From contig NZ_LDTF01000001.1 of assembly GCF_001477495.1 (NCBI RefSeq), positions 1 through 39,842 of the forward strand: a stretch of 39,842 bases of DNA. The letters run 5' to 3'. Origin of the DNA: Sphingomonas yabuuchiae (GTDB lineage Bacteria; Pseudomonadota; Alphaproteobacteria; Sphingomonadales; Sphingomonadaceae). The position numbers and the translations under genes are program-made. Shown here in pieces: positions 24,548 through 32,481 of this stretch. Each line of letters begins with the position of its first letter. The stretch's first letter is position 1. Under the pieces are notes generated by a model that was not told the origin of the DNA, did not search any database, and saw only the letters and a list, made by a program, of their open reading frames with translations.

Positions 24548-26248
24548 TCACCCTCGTCTAGCAGCGCCTCTTCGCTGCCCCTGTGGCGAAATTGGTAGAC
24601 GCATTCGACTCAAAATCGAACGCCGCAAGGCATGCTGGTTCGAGTCCGGCCAGGGGCACCACTCCCGGTCAAAGATGGGCACCGCGCCCTCTTTGACGGG
24701 AAGTCCAACCGAGACGCCATTTTCCAGGCTCGAAACAGAGCCCGAAATGACTATCTCATGGTCCGACACGCTGACGTTCGAGACGAACATCTTGAGGTAG
24801 GACGAACGAAGCGAACTGTCGTCGCTTCGCATTTTCTTACGAAGCATGTCGCCGAAACGGTCGATCGTTTGTTCGTCGATCCTGCGCTTGCCCTTCGCCA
24901 GTTGCGCTTCCAGCACATCGATCCGGCTTGATACCGCCGCCAGTGCCGCCCGGTTGGTCGCCATGCGCTCGACAAACGCCGGATCTCGCGCGCTCATCGT
25001 CCCTTCTTCGATCAGGATCAGCAGATTGCTGATCGCAGTGTTGAGCCGCGTCCGCTCCGAACGGCTTCGGGCAAGGTCCGCCTCACGTTCCGCCTGTCGA
25101 CTTTGTGAGACATCGAGAACGCCAGCGAGCAATGTGCGCAACCGGTCTCTCCCCAGCAATCTCGCCTCGATCGCATCCAGAACCAGGCTATCCAGCTTTT
25201 CGCGCCGGATACTCGGACAGGCACAGGCGCCGCCACGGTTCACCCGGTCGTTGCAGACGTAGTAGGTATAGCGGCCACCTTTTCCGGTGCGGATCGTCAT
25301 GCCGCTCGAACAGCCGGGCATACCGCAGCGGGCGACGCCGGTGAGTAGCGTGGTGCCGGCGGCGACATGCGGCGCCATTCGCCTGGGATTGCGTGTTGCC
25401 CGCATGGCGGCCACGCGATCGAACTGATCCCGAGCGATGATCGGGGGACAGGTGACCGCGATAGCATCTTCCACGTCCGGGGTGATCCCATCGTCGTCGG
25501 CGGTACGATCGTGATAGACGCCGGTATAGACCTCGCGAGCCAGAATGCCGGCAACATTGCTGTTGGCGAACCTCGCACCTCGGAGGGTCCGCCCCGCTTC
25601 GTTCAACTGCTTTACGATCCAGCGCCCGCCACGCCCGACATCGGCCCAATCGAAGATCTGGCGTACGATCGCCGCTTCGGCTTCGACGATCGCCAGCTTT
25701 CGCCGTTCCTTCTCGCCGTCCTGCCGAGCGACATAGGTTTGGTAGCCATACGGCACCGGACCGCCATTGTAAAAGCCTTGCCGCGCATTCTCCCTGCGGC
25801 TCTTCCGCGTGAGGATCGCCGAATCGCGCGCCTGCTCCTCGTCCATCATCGCTGTTATCGTCCGGGCGATCCGCTGACCGCGGCCCCGGCCGAAATCCTG
25901 TGTGATCGACCGGACCTCGACACCTGCGTCCTCCAGCCTTCCCACTACATCGAAGAACAACCGCATGTTTCTGGCCATACGGCTGAATATGAACATCAGG
26001 ACCAGATCCACAGGATGATCGGGCGCGGTGGCCCTTTGCACCAGCCGTTGAAATTCAGGGCGCTTGTCGGTCTGGCCGCTACGGCCAGCGTCGGCAAACT
26101 CCTCGACGATCATGATGTCATGCTTGGCCGCGTAGGCCTGAATAGCGCTGCGCTGGGCCTCGATGCTCTGAGGCGTACCGCCCTCCTTGTCGACCGACAG
26201 GCGCATATACGCGAAAGCCCTGGTCCGGCTGCGGGCAGCTTTTGCCAT
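24548..26248 (-). CDS. Large serine recombinase (site-specific integrase), C-terminus read through tRNA-Leu
   Basis: Site-specific integrase or excisionase of the large serine type, 566 residues. The resolvase domain has FAYMRLSVD with the nucleophile Ser18, then GRSGQTDKRPEFQRL and the catalytic arginines near FIFSRMARNMRLFFD. The recombinase domain starts at GGPVPYGYQ (about 163). A zinc ribbon follows, with cysteines in CGMPGC (308-313) and near 332-344. A coiled-coil insertion (about 375-455) is typical. The start ATG at 26248 has AGGAAAA before it. Residue 530 (Trp) is encoded by the CCA of tRNA-Leu, so the last 37 residues are antisense to the tRNA and beyond. The natural end is probably near REWC. 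A 57-residue gene lies 11 bp upstream. Confidence 0.92.
   Translation of the reverse strand: MAKAARSRTRAFAYMRLSVDKEGGTPQSIEAQRSAIQAYAAKHDIMIVEEFADAGRSGQTDKRPEFQRLVQRATAPDHPVDLVLMFIFSRMARNMRLFFDVVGRLEDAGVEVRSITQDFGRGRGQRIARTITAMMDEEQARDSAILTRKSRRENARQGFYNGGPVPYGYQTYVARQDGEKERRKLAIVEAEAAIVRQIFDWADVGRGGRWIVKQLNEAGRTLRGARFANSNVAGILAREVYTGVYHDRTADDDGITPDVEDAIAVTCPPIIARDQFDRVAAMRATRNPRRMAPHVAAGTTLLTGVARCGMPGCSSGMTIRTGKGGRYTYYVCNDRVNRGGACACPSIRREKLDSLVLDAIEARLLGRDRLRTLLAGVLDVSQSRQAEREADLARSRSERTRLNTAISNLLILIEEGTMSARDPAFVERMATNRAALAAVSSRIDVLEAQLAKGKRRIDEQTIDRFGDMLRKKMRSDDSSLRSSYLKMFVSNVSVSDHEIVISGSVSSLENGVSVGLPVKEGAVPIFDREWCPWPDSNQHALRRSILSRMRLPISPQGQRRGAARRG
24577..24661 (+). tRNA. tRNA-Leu (anticodon CAA)
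   Basis: A class II tRNA of 85 nt. The acceptor arm gcccctg pairs with caggggc; the D arm carries 'attggtaga'; the anticodon stem ttcga/tcgaa encloses loop ctcaaaa, giving anticodon CAA (codon UUG). A long variable arm follows, then the T arm with ggttcgagtcc, discriminator A, and an encoded CCA at 24659-24661. Its 3' end is the junction with the serine recombinase gene and thus the probable attachment site of the island to the right. Confidence 0.97.
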
Positions 26249-26259
26249 TTTTCCTGTCC

Positions 26260-26433
26260 CTATTTGTGTTCGAACAGCAAATCGAACTCACTGGCGAGTG
26301 CGTCGAGCACGAGCATGCATTCCCGCCGGGTGACGGCGGGTTGGCCAAGCCAGGACGGCACGTCGAGGTAGCCTCGAAGCTGCGCTTCGACGTTCGCTAC
26401 CTCTCGTTGTTCGTGATCGCTTTCGCCTGCCAT
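26260..26433 (-). CDS. Small hypothetical protein cotranscribed with the recombinase, 57 residues
   Basis: Found by translating the minus strand: ATG at 26433 with an in-frame TAG two codons before it, stop at 26260. The product starts MAGESDHEQREVANVEAQLR, continues GYLDVPSWLGQPAVTRREC and ends LDALASEFDLLFEHK; it is acidic and mostly helical. It ends 11 bp before the recombinase start, so the two are probably one transcript. I recognise no family. Small acidic proteins beside serine integrases can be recombination directionality factors or regulators, but this is inference only. No clear Shine-Dalgarno sequence is seen. Confidence 0.6.
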   Translation of the reverse strand: MAGESDHEQREVANVEAQLRGYLDVPSWLGQPAVTRRECMLVLDALASEFDLLFEHK

Positions 26434-26823
26434 CGGCTAGCGATGGCGGATCCCAGGATTTCAAGCGTCAACTCAGCCAGCCAAAAAATTGGTCCCGCTC
26501 GCACCCGTGTACGACGTCTAAACGGCACGACCTTATCTAGGTGAGAAGGACCCAGTGTCGGTCGTTCGGCGCCGGTTGAAGGCGTCTCGAAAGCGGTCGC
26601 TCGTTCAGGTGAAACGGTGCGGCAGGAAATAGGCCGGTTGCGGACTGGCAGGTTTCAAAGGCCAACTCGGGAAAGCTGCCGCGGCAACCGACTGACAACG
26701 CACGACGGCTTGCGGCCTCAATCCGACACTCAGCGGGCAGATTCGCTACTCAGGTGAAGACCGTCTGGTATTCTGGCGGCTCCTGACTAGATCTGGCCGT
26801 CAGATCTTTTCCGGAAATTATCC
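26434..26823. other. 390-bp gap without recognisable gene
   Basis: Between the small recombinase-linked gene and the PD-(D/E)XK-type gene. No open frame with a ribosome-binding site and no RNA gene is visible. The sequence at about 26550-26700 resembles decayed non-coding filler. The promoters of both flanking transcription units must lie here. Confidence 0.5.
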
Positions 26824-26841
26824 GCTTGTACCGATACAAGC
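26824..26841. promoter_or_regulatory. Perfect inverted repeat just before the PD-(D/E)XK-type gene
   Basis: GCTTGTA, CCGA, TACAAGC: a perfect 7-bp inverted repeat with a 4-bp spacer that ends 11 bp before the GTG start at 26853 and touches the ribosome-binding site (GGGAG). It could be an operator or an mRNA hairpin limiting translation. It argues for the start at 26853 over the open frame from 26826. Confidence 0.5.
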
Positions 26842-26852
26842 AGGGAGTTCAT

Positions 26853-28139
26853 GTGGCGAAGTTTTCCGAACGCGATGTTCATCAGTTCGTTCATGGGCGC
26901 GGGTTGGAAGCGCTCGTCAAAGATTGTCCGCAGCTCGACGTCGATCTCTCGGAGCGAGAGGCAACTGAAGCGCTTGACGGCGATGAGGAGGATTTTGCGC
27001 TCTGGCGCATCATCAAAGCGCGCGCACTCGGAAAGCTCGAGCGAATACACAACTCGGTCCGCTACGGCACGTTCATCGGTAGCAATGTTAAACTGCCAAC
27101 CGACCACACGACGCCGATGGAGCTCGACCTGCTTGGCCTTCACGAGGATGGCCATTTCGTCCTCGAACTAAAAGTGGATCGTGCGGCCGAACGAAATGCG
27201 TTTTCCGAGCTGTTTGCTTATAGCAACTATATCGCCGGCATCTTCGCGCTATCGGGGCACAAGGACATAACTAATGTCCTTGTGGCCGGTCTCGACAATA
27301 AGATCACCAAGCAGGCTTTCCTCTACGACCTGCTGATCGCCGACCGCGATATAGTCGTGTACCTTCCCGTCTTCGCGGACGGAACGCTTGAGAGCCTGCA
27401 CCTCGATCTGTTTCTGCCATCAGACGACGATTTCCGTCACTTCACCAACGAGCTCCTGTCGCATGATGCCATGGCCTGCGTGGTTATCTCGTTCGACGAT
27501 ATGGACGGCTGGTTCGATAGCGAAGAGAGTGAAGGTGGCAGCCTCAACGATTGGACGAAGAAGCATCTCGCAGCACTCAGCGGCTATACTGCACAACTGA
27601 TGGAAGCCGAACGGCTCCACGGCTTTTGCTTCATTCGTAAACCTTGGAAGTCGATTCCTCGATATTATCGAAACAGCCTGTTCGTCTGCGCTCTCAATCC
27701 ATTTCGCATTGCGCAACCCGAGCCGGCAGAGGCGATACTCTCCCAGTTGAAGGTTGAGGATCGCGGCGCGTTCCGGGAACAGGCCGAAATGGCGTTTGAC
27801 GGCCGATTGATCCGTTTGGCGCAGCTGGCGGTGGAAGATTGCCTCACACACCGTCATTCCGCAGAGGTCGAAACTGCTTATTGGGGTGCGATCGTCAACA
27901 ACATGCAAGAGGTCGTCTTCACGCACAACTTTGGCTTTAGGCCGACCGGCATGATGCGCGAAGCGTATGTCGCGTACCTTAACGCGATATACGCGCAAAA
28001 TGCGTCTGGAGCAGAGTGTGCCGAGGATCTGTCGCTACTCAAGAGCAACGAAGTGAACAACTGGATGCGGGCTTGGATGTTCATGGAGTCATGTGGCTTC
28101 AAAGAAGGCGGTGAACCTTCCGAGGATGATAACGTGTGA
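26853..28139 (+). CDS. Uncharacterised PD-(D/E)XK nuclease-like protein, 428 residues
   Basis: Starts at a GTG at 26853 with GGGAG 5 bp upstream. Residues about 65-125 carry a pattern that fits the PD-(D/E)XK nuclease core: MELDLLGLHEDGHFVLELKVDR with Asp92 and the ExK pair Glu105/Lys107, preceded by a strand-like FIGSNVKLP and followed by a helix (NAFSELFAYSNYIAG). The rest (130-428) is mixed alpha/beta without motifs I know. It is convergent with the UvrD-family helicase gene, 9 bp apart, and has its own upstream inverted repeat. Base composition is lower in GC than the core genes. I infer a nuclease, possibly a defence effector; the family is not recognised. Confidence 0.6.
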   Translation: MAKFSERDVHQFVHGRGLEALVKDCPQLDVDLSEREATEALDGDEEDFALWRIIKARALGKLERIHNSVRYGTFIGSNVKLPTDHTTPMELDLLGLHEDGHFVLELKVDRAAERNAFSELFAYSNYIAGIFALSGHKDITNVLVAGLDNKITKQAFLYDLLIADRDIVVYLPVFADGTLESLHLDLFLPSDDDFRHFTNELLSHDAMACVVISFDDMDGWFDSEESEGGSLNDWTKKHLAALSGYTAQLMEAERLHGFCFIRKPWKSIPRYYRNSLFVCALNPFRIAQPEPAEAILSQLKVEDRGAFREQAEMAFDGRLIRLAQLAVEDCLTHRHSAEVETAYWGAIVNNMQEVVFTHNFGFRPTGMMREAYVAYLNAIYAQNASGAECAEDLSLLKSNEVNNWMRAWMFMESCGFKEGGEPSEDDNV

Positions 28140-28148
28140 TGCCTCGCG

Positions 28149-29873
28149 CTAGAGCTCGTGAACGATTAGCGCGCAGCCTGAGCTCGCCAATAGGGACTGC
28201 AATCGCGATGCACGACTTTTGGGAATCGCAATCACGAGTAGGCGCTGGGCCCTTGAGGCGGCGACGTATATCTTTCGCGCGTCTTCGGCGGAGGTTCCGC
28301 CTTCGGTCCCCTCAAGATGCGAAAGAATGTCTCCCGTTTTCTGGCTGGTCAGCACTACGCAGACAGCCGGAAACTCGAGCCCCTTCGCCGAATGTATTGT
28401 CCGGGCGGGGTGGGATTCCGCTGGTGGGACGGCTAAGGCGGTTGCGAGATCGGAACTCAATCTCAGGCGCTGACCGATCGTGCTGGTTCCCGAAAGCCCC
28501 TGTGCGAGAAGGGTCCTCGCGCCGTCGAGCCATTTCGCAGCGTCCATACCGGCATTAAAGCGAAGTGCCGCCGCGATCTCGATGATTTCCGGTCGCCACC
28601 GGCCATCATCGAGGCCTTTAGCCGCAATGTAACTGTGATAATCGCCTGCGGTGTCGATGTGCCCTTGGAGCAGTAGTATCGTCCTGTGGAGAGCGACCAG
28701 CGCCTCGCGTCGATTCCCGATACCGAATGAGAAATGGTAACTCGTGGCCGCTTGAGCGAGGACCAACGTCATGTGCTCGGTTGGGCCAAGCGTCGGACGT
28801 CCGATCGCTTTGGCGGCGCTCGCCAAGGTCGATGCCAATATTGGCGCGTTCGCCGGGAGAATGCCAAGTGATTTGGCGAGTTCGGTGAACTTCGCGCCGA
28901 TCGTAGACGGAACGCCAGAGCCGCCATAGGACATGATATGCACCGGCGTCAGATCGGCCTTGTAGCGGCCCAGCGCTTCGTCGGGACGGTCACGCAGCGA
29001 TGGAGGTCGAAGGGCGACGATCGCCGAGCAGATTGCGGGTGTGGAGCGGAAATTGCCGCTCATTGGGAGGCGATCACTCGGGGAAAAACAATCGCCGAAG
29101 GCGGTCAACTCGTCGGCAACTCCCCCGCGAAACTGATAGATTGACTGGTTCGGATCGCAGATCACTTTCACGATCGGACCGGAGTTTCGGAGCCATTGCA
29201 CGATTTCAAGGTCGGCGGGGTTACAGTCCTGCGCCTCGTCTACCACGATTTCACGGAAACGCGCCGCGAGGGCCTGCCCCAGCCGCTTGGCGAAACCCGT
29301 GTCGTTCAGCCGCTCTTTCACGCATTCCCGCACATCTTCGAAATCGACCTGACCTCGTTTTCGCGCGGCTGCGAGGATATTGCGAGCGCGGGTCTCGTGG
29401 CGGGTGGCATCACGATTGGCCGGAAACCCGACATCAGCAGCGAGCCGCCGATCCAATGCGCTCGTCTTTCTATCGAAGGCGCTGAGGGGTAAGGCCTGCG
29501 CGCCTGGGAATGGCTGAACGGTCCAGGCTGGCTTGTCGGGAATGAGGCGGGGCGTCTCGTCACATCCGGGTATGCCAAAGGGGGCTATAAAGAATTGCCA
29601 GAGGAACCGGTCAAACGTGCCGATAAAGCTCGGGAAGAGCGGTGAAGGCAAAACTCCGAAAGCTCTCAGCCGCATTTCCAATTCATCTATCGCGGCGTTG
29701 GTAAACGACAGGAAGGCGATGCCCCGCCGATCCGTGCGATCCGCAAGGACGTGACGTGCGCGCTCCACCATGGTGCGCGTTTTGCCCGCGCCGGGACAGG
29801 CGGTCACGAACGCGGGGCCATCATGGTTGACGATCGCAGACTGCTCGTCCGTTGGCGAATAGGTGTCGGTCAC
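28149..29873 (-). CDS. UvrD/PcrA-family SF1 helicase, Gabija GajB-like
   Basis: Protein of 574 residues from the GTG at 29873, which overlaps the stop of the OLD gene (GTGA); the open frame further upstream is a shadow. All SF1A motifs are visible: Q motif SPTDEQSAIV, Walker A ACPGAGKTRTMV (25-36), Ia FLSFTNAAIDEL, II IVVDEAQDCNP, III DPNQSIYQFRGG, IV MSGNFRST, V TIHSAKGLEFPA and VI IYVAASRAQRLLVI. It is shorter than UvrD (about 720), as in helicases paired with class-2 OLD nucleases. In Gabija, GajA and GajB act together against phage DNA; a shared role here follows from synteny and overlap. GajB proteins known to me are somewhat shorter. Confidence 0.88.
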   Translation of the reverse strand: MTDTYSPTDEQSAIVNHDGPAFVTACPGAGKTRTMVERARHVLADRTDRRGIAFLSFTNAAIDELEMRLRAFGVLPSPLFPSFIGTFDRFLWQFFIAPFGIPGCDETPRLIPDKPAWTVQPFPGAQALPLSAFDRKTSALDRRLAADVGFPANRDATRHETRARNILAAARKRGQVDFEDVRECVKERLNDTGFAKRLGQALAARFREIVVDEAQDCNPADLEIVQWLRNSGPIVKVICDPNQSIYQFRGGVADELTAFGDCFSPSDRLPMSGNFRSTPAICSAIVALRPPSLRDRPDEALGRYKADLTPVHIMSYGGSGVPSTIGAKFTELAKSLGILPANAPILASTLASAAKAIGRPTLGPTEHMTLVLAQAATSYHFSFGIGNRREALVALHRTILLLQGHIDTAGDYHSYIAAKGLDDGRWRPEIIEIAAALRFNAGMDAAKWLDGARTLLAQGLSGTSTIGQRLRLSSDLATALAVPPAESHPARTIHSAKGLEFPAVCVVLTSQKTGDILSHLEGTEGGTSAEDARKIYVAASRAQRLLVIAIPKSRASRLQSLLASSGCALIVHEL

Positions 29874-31864
29874 GTCTCGACCAACCGTTCGATCGTGGTC
29901 GCGATATAGGTAGGCACTGTGAACGCCTCCCCGTCCTCGATGAGGCGCGCGAGCACCTGCGCGAAGTCGCCCTTGCGGGCGGCCTTGAAGATCTTGTGGA
30001 TCGCGCGGGCGCGGTCGTCGCCCGCTTTCGCTACGGCGTTTTGCCACTTTTTCTTTGAGCGCGGGTGGAGCTCGAGATAGGCCTTTTCGAGGATTGCAGC
30101 ATTGCCTGCCTCGATCAGCTCAGTCTCGAGGGAATAGGTGCTGGTGATGGCGACGAACATGTCGCTCGCGCCCATGGCCTTAGTGAGCTTCTCAAGCGTC
30201 GCCTTGCGCCGTTCGCCAGGGATGATCGCTTCATCATCCTCGATGGAAGGCGCACCATTGTCATCTTCAGAGGTCTCCGTCACCTCATCAGCGGCATCGG
30301 CATTGGCATCGGCATCGGCATCGGCTTCCACCTCGTCGTCGTAGATCTTGAGGCCCTTGTCGCCGTCGGTGACAACCACGACACGGTCGGCGATCCGCGC
30401 ACCTTCAAGTTCGGTAAGCAGGAGCGTGACGTAGGGCGCGAAATCGACGCCATCGATCGGGATGAAAACGGCTGATCGGAACAGCCGCAGCTTATCGGGA
30501 TGACCTTTGAGCACATGATGTTTGGCGATCGCGGGTAGGAGAAGCGCCTCCGCGATCCCTTCGACGAGCAATGCTCGTCCACCAAACAGCAGGGCCGCCT
30601 TGGTGACGTCGAGATATCGATCAACCTTTCGACGGTCGCCGTCCACCAGGGGCATGTTCGCGAGTGGCATGCAGCGCGTGGCCCGGCGCGGCACGGCCGC
30701 CGATATGGCTTCCGCCACCGACTCAGCACCGGCTTCCGGATCAGCCGGCGTATCGGAGGAAAGGACATTTTCAATGATGCCAGCGTCAAGCGAGGCAGGT
30801 TTGGTCTGCTCTTCGCCCGCCGCGCTTTGGCTTGAGGACGTAACCACGGACTTGAACACGACGAGTCGATCGCTGCTGACCCACGCTGATAGATTGGGCG
30901 AGTGGGTGGCGACGACGACTTGCAATTCGCCAGCAGGTCCATGATCGGTCGGCGGGGATTCTCGCGACTGTTTCGCCTGGTCGCGTAAGAAGGACAGGAC
31001 CGCCGCTTGAAGCTGAGGGTGGAGATGCGCCTCTGGCTCCTCGACAAGGAAGACGGTCAGGTCGGCCGTGCGAACCTTTTCCAGTTCGACCGCGATGATC
31101 GCCATGTACAGGAGGTTCGCATAGCCATGCCCGGAGTAACGCAGATCCTCGGGATCAACGCCGTGATCGGCGAGCTTGAACCGTAAGTCGCGGGCGATGT
31201 CGATGAGGGCTTCGTCCGCGGCGAAGCCGAGCGACGCCGTCTGGCGACGGACGCCGCCGGTCAGTGCCGCGAGCCCTTTCTCGACGGCGGTGTCGACCTT
31301 CGTGAGAACGTCGTGGGAGTGCGAGCGGCCAAGTTCCTTAGCGAGTTCGTTGGCGGTCGTACCTTCGAGAAAGTGATGGAGGAGCGCAAGGATGCGCGTG
31401 GGGTTTCCCGATGCGAGGGCGCGTTTCGCATCCCGTAGCGTTGGCAGATAGACGTGCCGAACCATGTCGTGACAGTTCGCTTCGGGCGGATTGCCTTCCT
31501 TGCCCGCCCAAAGGACCGGCTTGGCGCCGACCTGCGAGCCGCCATAGCGTAGCCCGAAACAAGCGCTGGTCATGCTCGCATCGGTGACGGCCGAGAGAAG
31601 TCGCCCCTGCTGGCCCGCCGAAAGTCCAGAAAAATGGGCCTCGAGTTCAAAATGGGACGCACCGCATTGGAAGCGGACATCTGTCGGTTCGCAATACAGT
31701 TCGCGACGCCCACTCAGCGGCGCCGTCAAAAGTCTGATTGCGTCGATCGCGTTGCTCTTGCCGCCGTTATTCTCGCCAACGAAGACCGTCAGATCCTTCT
31801 GCAACTCGAGCCGGGCGGTATCGAACGATCGAAAGTTTCCAAGCTGAACGCGCTGTAGATACAT
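29870..31864 (-). CDS. OLD-family ATPase/TOPRIM nuclease (class 2), Gabija GajA-like
   Basis: Protein of 664 residues from the ATG at 31864. The ABC-type ATPase head has Walker A VGENNGGKSNAI (29-40), signature RYSGHGYANLL (242-252), Walker B LTVFLVEEPEAHLHP (269-283) and the H-loop VVVATHSPNLSAW. The TOPRIM nuclease follows: ALLVEGIAEALLLP with Glu435, IPIDGVDF, and VVVTDGDKG with Asp500 and Asp502. An acidic Ala/Asp repeat (513-524) is inserted just after the TOPRIM DxD. Class-2 OLD genes are those paired with a UvrD-type helicase, as here with a 4-nt overlap; Gabija GajA belongs to that class and nicks DNA when nucleotides run low. The gene is divergent from the 153/518-residue pair. Confidence 0.88.
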   Translation of the reverse strand: MYLQRVQLGNFRSFDTARLELQKDLTVFVGENNGGKSNAIDAIRLLTAPLSGRRELYCEPTDVRFQCGASHFELEAHFSGLSAGQQGRLLSAVTDASMTSACFGLRYGGSQVGAKPVLWAGKEGNPPEANCHDMVRHVYLPTLRDAKRALASGNPTRILALLHHFLEGTTANELAKELGRSHSHDVLTKVDTAVEKGLAALTGGVRRQTASLGFAADEALIDIARDLRFKLADHGVDPEDLRYSGHGYANLLYMAIIAVELEKVRTADLTVFLVEEPEAHLHPQLQAAVLSFLRDQAKQSRESPPTDHGPAGELQVVVATHSPNLSAWVSSDRLVVFKSVVTSSSQSAAGEEQTKPASLDAGIIENVLSSDTPADPEAGAESVAEAISAAVPRRATRCMPLANMPLVDGDRRKVDRYLDVTKAALLFGGRALLVEGIAEALLLPAIAKHHVLKGHPDKLRLFRSAVFIPIDGVDFAPYVTLLLTELEGARIADRVVVVTDGDKGLKIYDDEVEADADADANADAADEVTETSEDDNGAPSIEDDEAIIPGERRKATLEKLTKAMGASDMFVAITSTYSLETELIEAGNAAILEKAYLELHPRSKKKWQNAVAKAGDDRARAIHKIFKAARKGDFAQVLARLIEDGEAFTVPTYIATTIERLVET
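30293..30328. repeat. Hexanucleotide tandem repeat inside the OLD nuclease gene
   Basis: Six in-frame units of GGCATC (plus strand): 30293, 30299 (GGCATT), 30305, 30311, 30317 and 30323 (GGCTTC). They encode alternating Ala/Asp residues in an acidic loop next to the TOPRIM metal site. Slippage would add or remove two residues without shifting the frame. Confidence 0.85.
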
Positions 31865-32019
31865 GGTGCCCCCATCTTCTCCCCGGAACATAGAGCAGGC
31901 GATGGATAGGATCGATAGTTGATCATGAACCGATCTGGCGCGTATTTTGCGAGCGTATCGAATAGGATGGCGGACGCTCGCGCTCAGCTGGCGGTCGGGG
32001 AAAGGGGAAAGCCACGACG

Positions 32020-32481
32020 GTGGACGGACAGCTGCTCAAGAAAATCTGGGAACAGCGCTATATCCCGGTCATTTTGCGACGCACAGGAAAGGGTGAGCTT
32101 CTGCGCGCCAGGCTTCCCTATTCCGACGACAATCGCTCGTGGCTTCAGAACGGACGGCGCACCACCCCAGCGTGGATCTCCGGCCCACGCTATTGGGAGA
32201 TCCCGAAAGCGTGGTTCAACGATTTTGTGGAGCGCGCCCTCACTACGTTCGGGCGAGTTTATGTGATCCAGCCCTATCGCGAGCAGGAGAAATGCTCGCC
32301 CGCCTGTCTGAATGCCGTTGGCCACGAATGCCAATGCTCATGCATGGGTGGGAATCACGGCGCAGGCAATGACGGAAGCTGGTTCGAGATTTCGGAAACC
32401 TTCGCGACACGCTGGGGCGATCAGATGCTCGCATGCCGACTTATGACTAGAAGAGCGGGTCAGCGAGACTGGCAGATTTGA
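32020..32481 (+). CDS. Uncharacterised Cys-rich small protein, 153 residues
   Basis: Starts at a GTG at 32020 with AAGGGGAAAG upstream. The C-terminal half has a tight cysteine/histidine cluster, KCSPACLNAVGHECQCSCMG followed by GNHG, at about residues 92-115, which looks metal-binding. The N-terminal half is a compact domain (IPVILRRTGKGELLRARLPY, RYWEIPKAWFNDFVERAL). The cluster recalls short proteins of unknown function on plasmids and in phages. Its TGA overlaps the ATG of the next gene (TGATG), so the two are translationally coupled. It is divergent from the OLD gene across 155 bp. No function can be stated; nucleic-acid binding is a guess. Confidence 0.65.
   Translation: MDGQLLKKIWEQRYIPVILRRTGKGELLRARLPYSDDNRSWLQNGRRTTPAWISGPRYWEIPKAWFNDFVERALTTFGRVYVIQPYREQEKCSPACLNAVGHECQCSCMGGNHGAGNDGSWFEISETFATRWGDQMLACRLMTRRAGQRDWQI

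Noticed and set aside
24668..24697. Hairpin gtcaaaga...tctttgac just after tRNA-Leu as a tRNA terminator
   Set aside because: The inverted repeat is real but no T run follows on the plus strand, and it lies within the recombinase coding sequence; it could instead be part of the attachment site.
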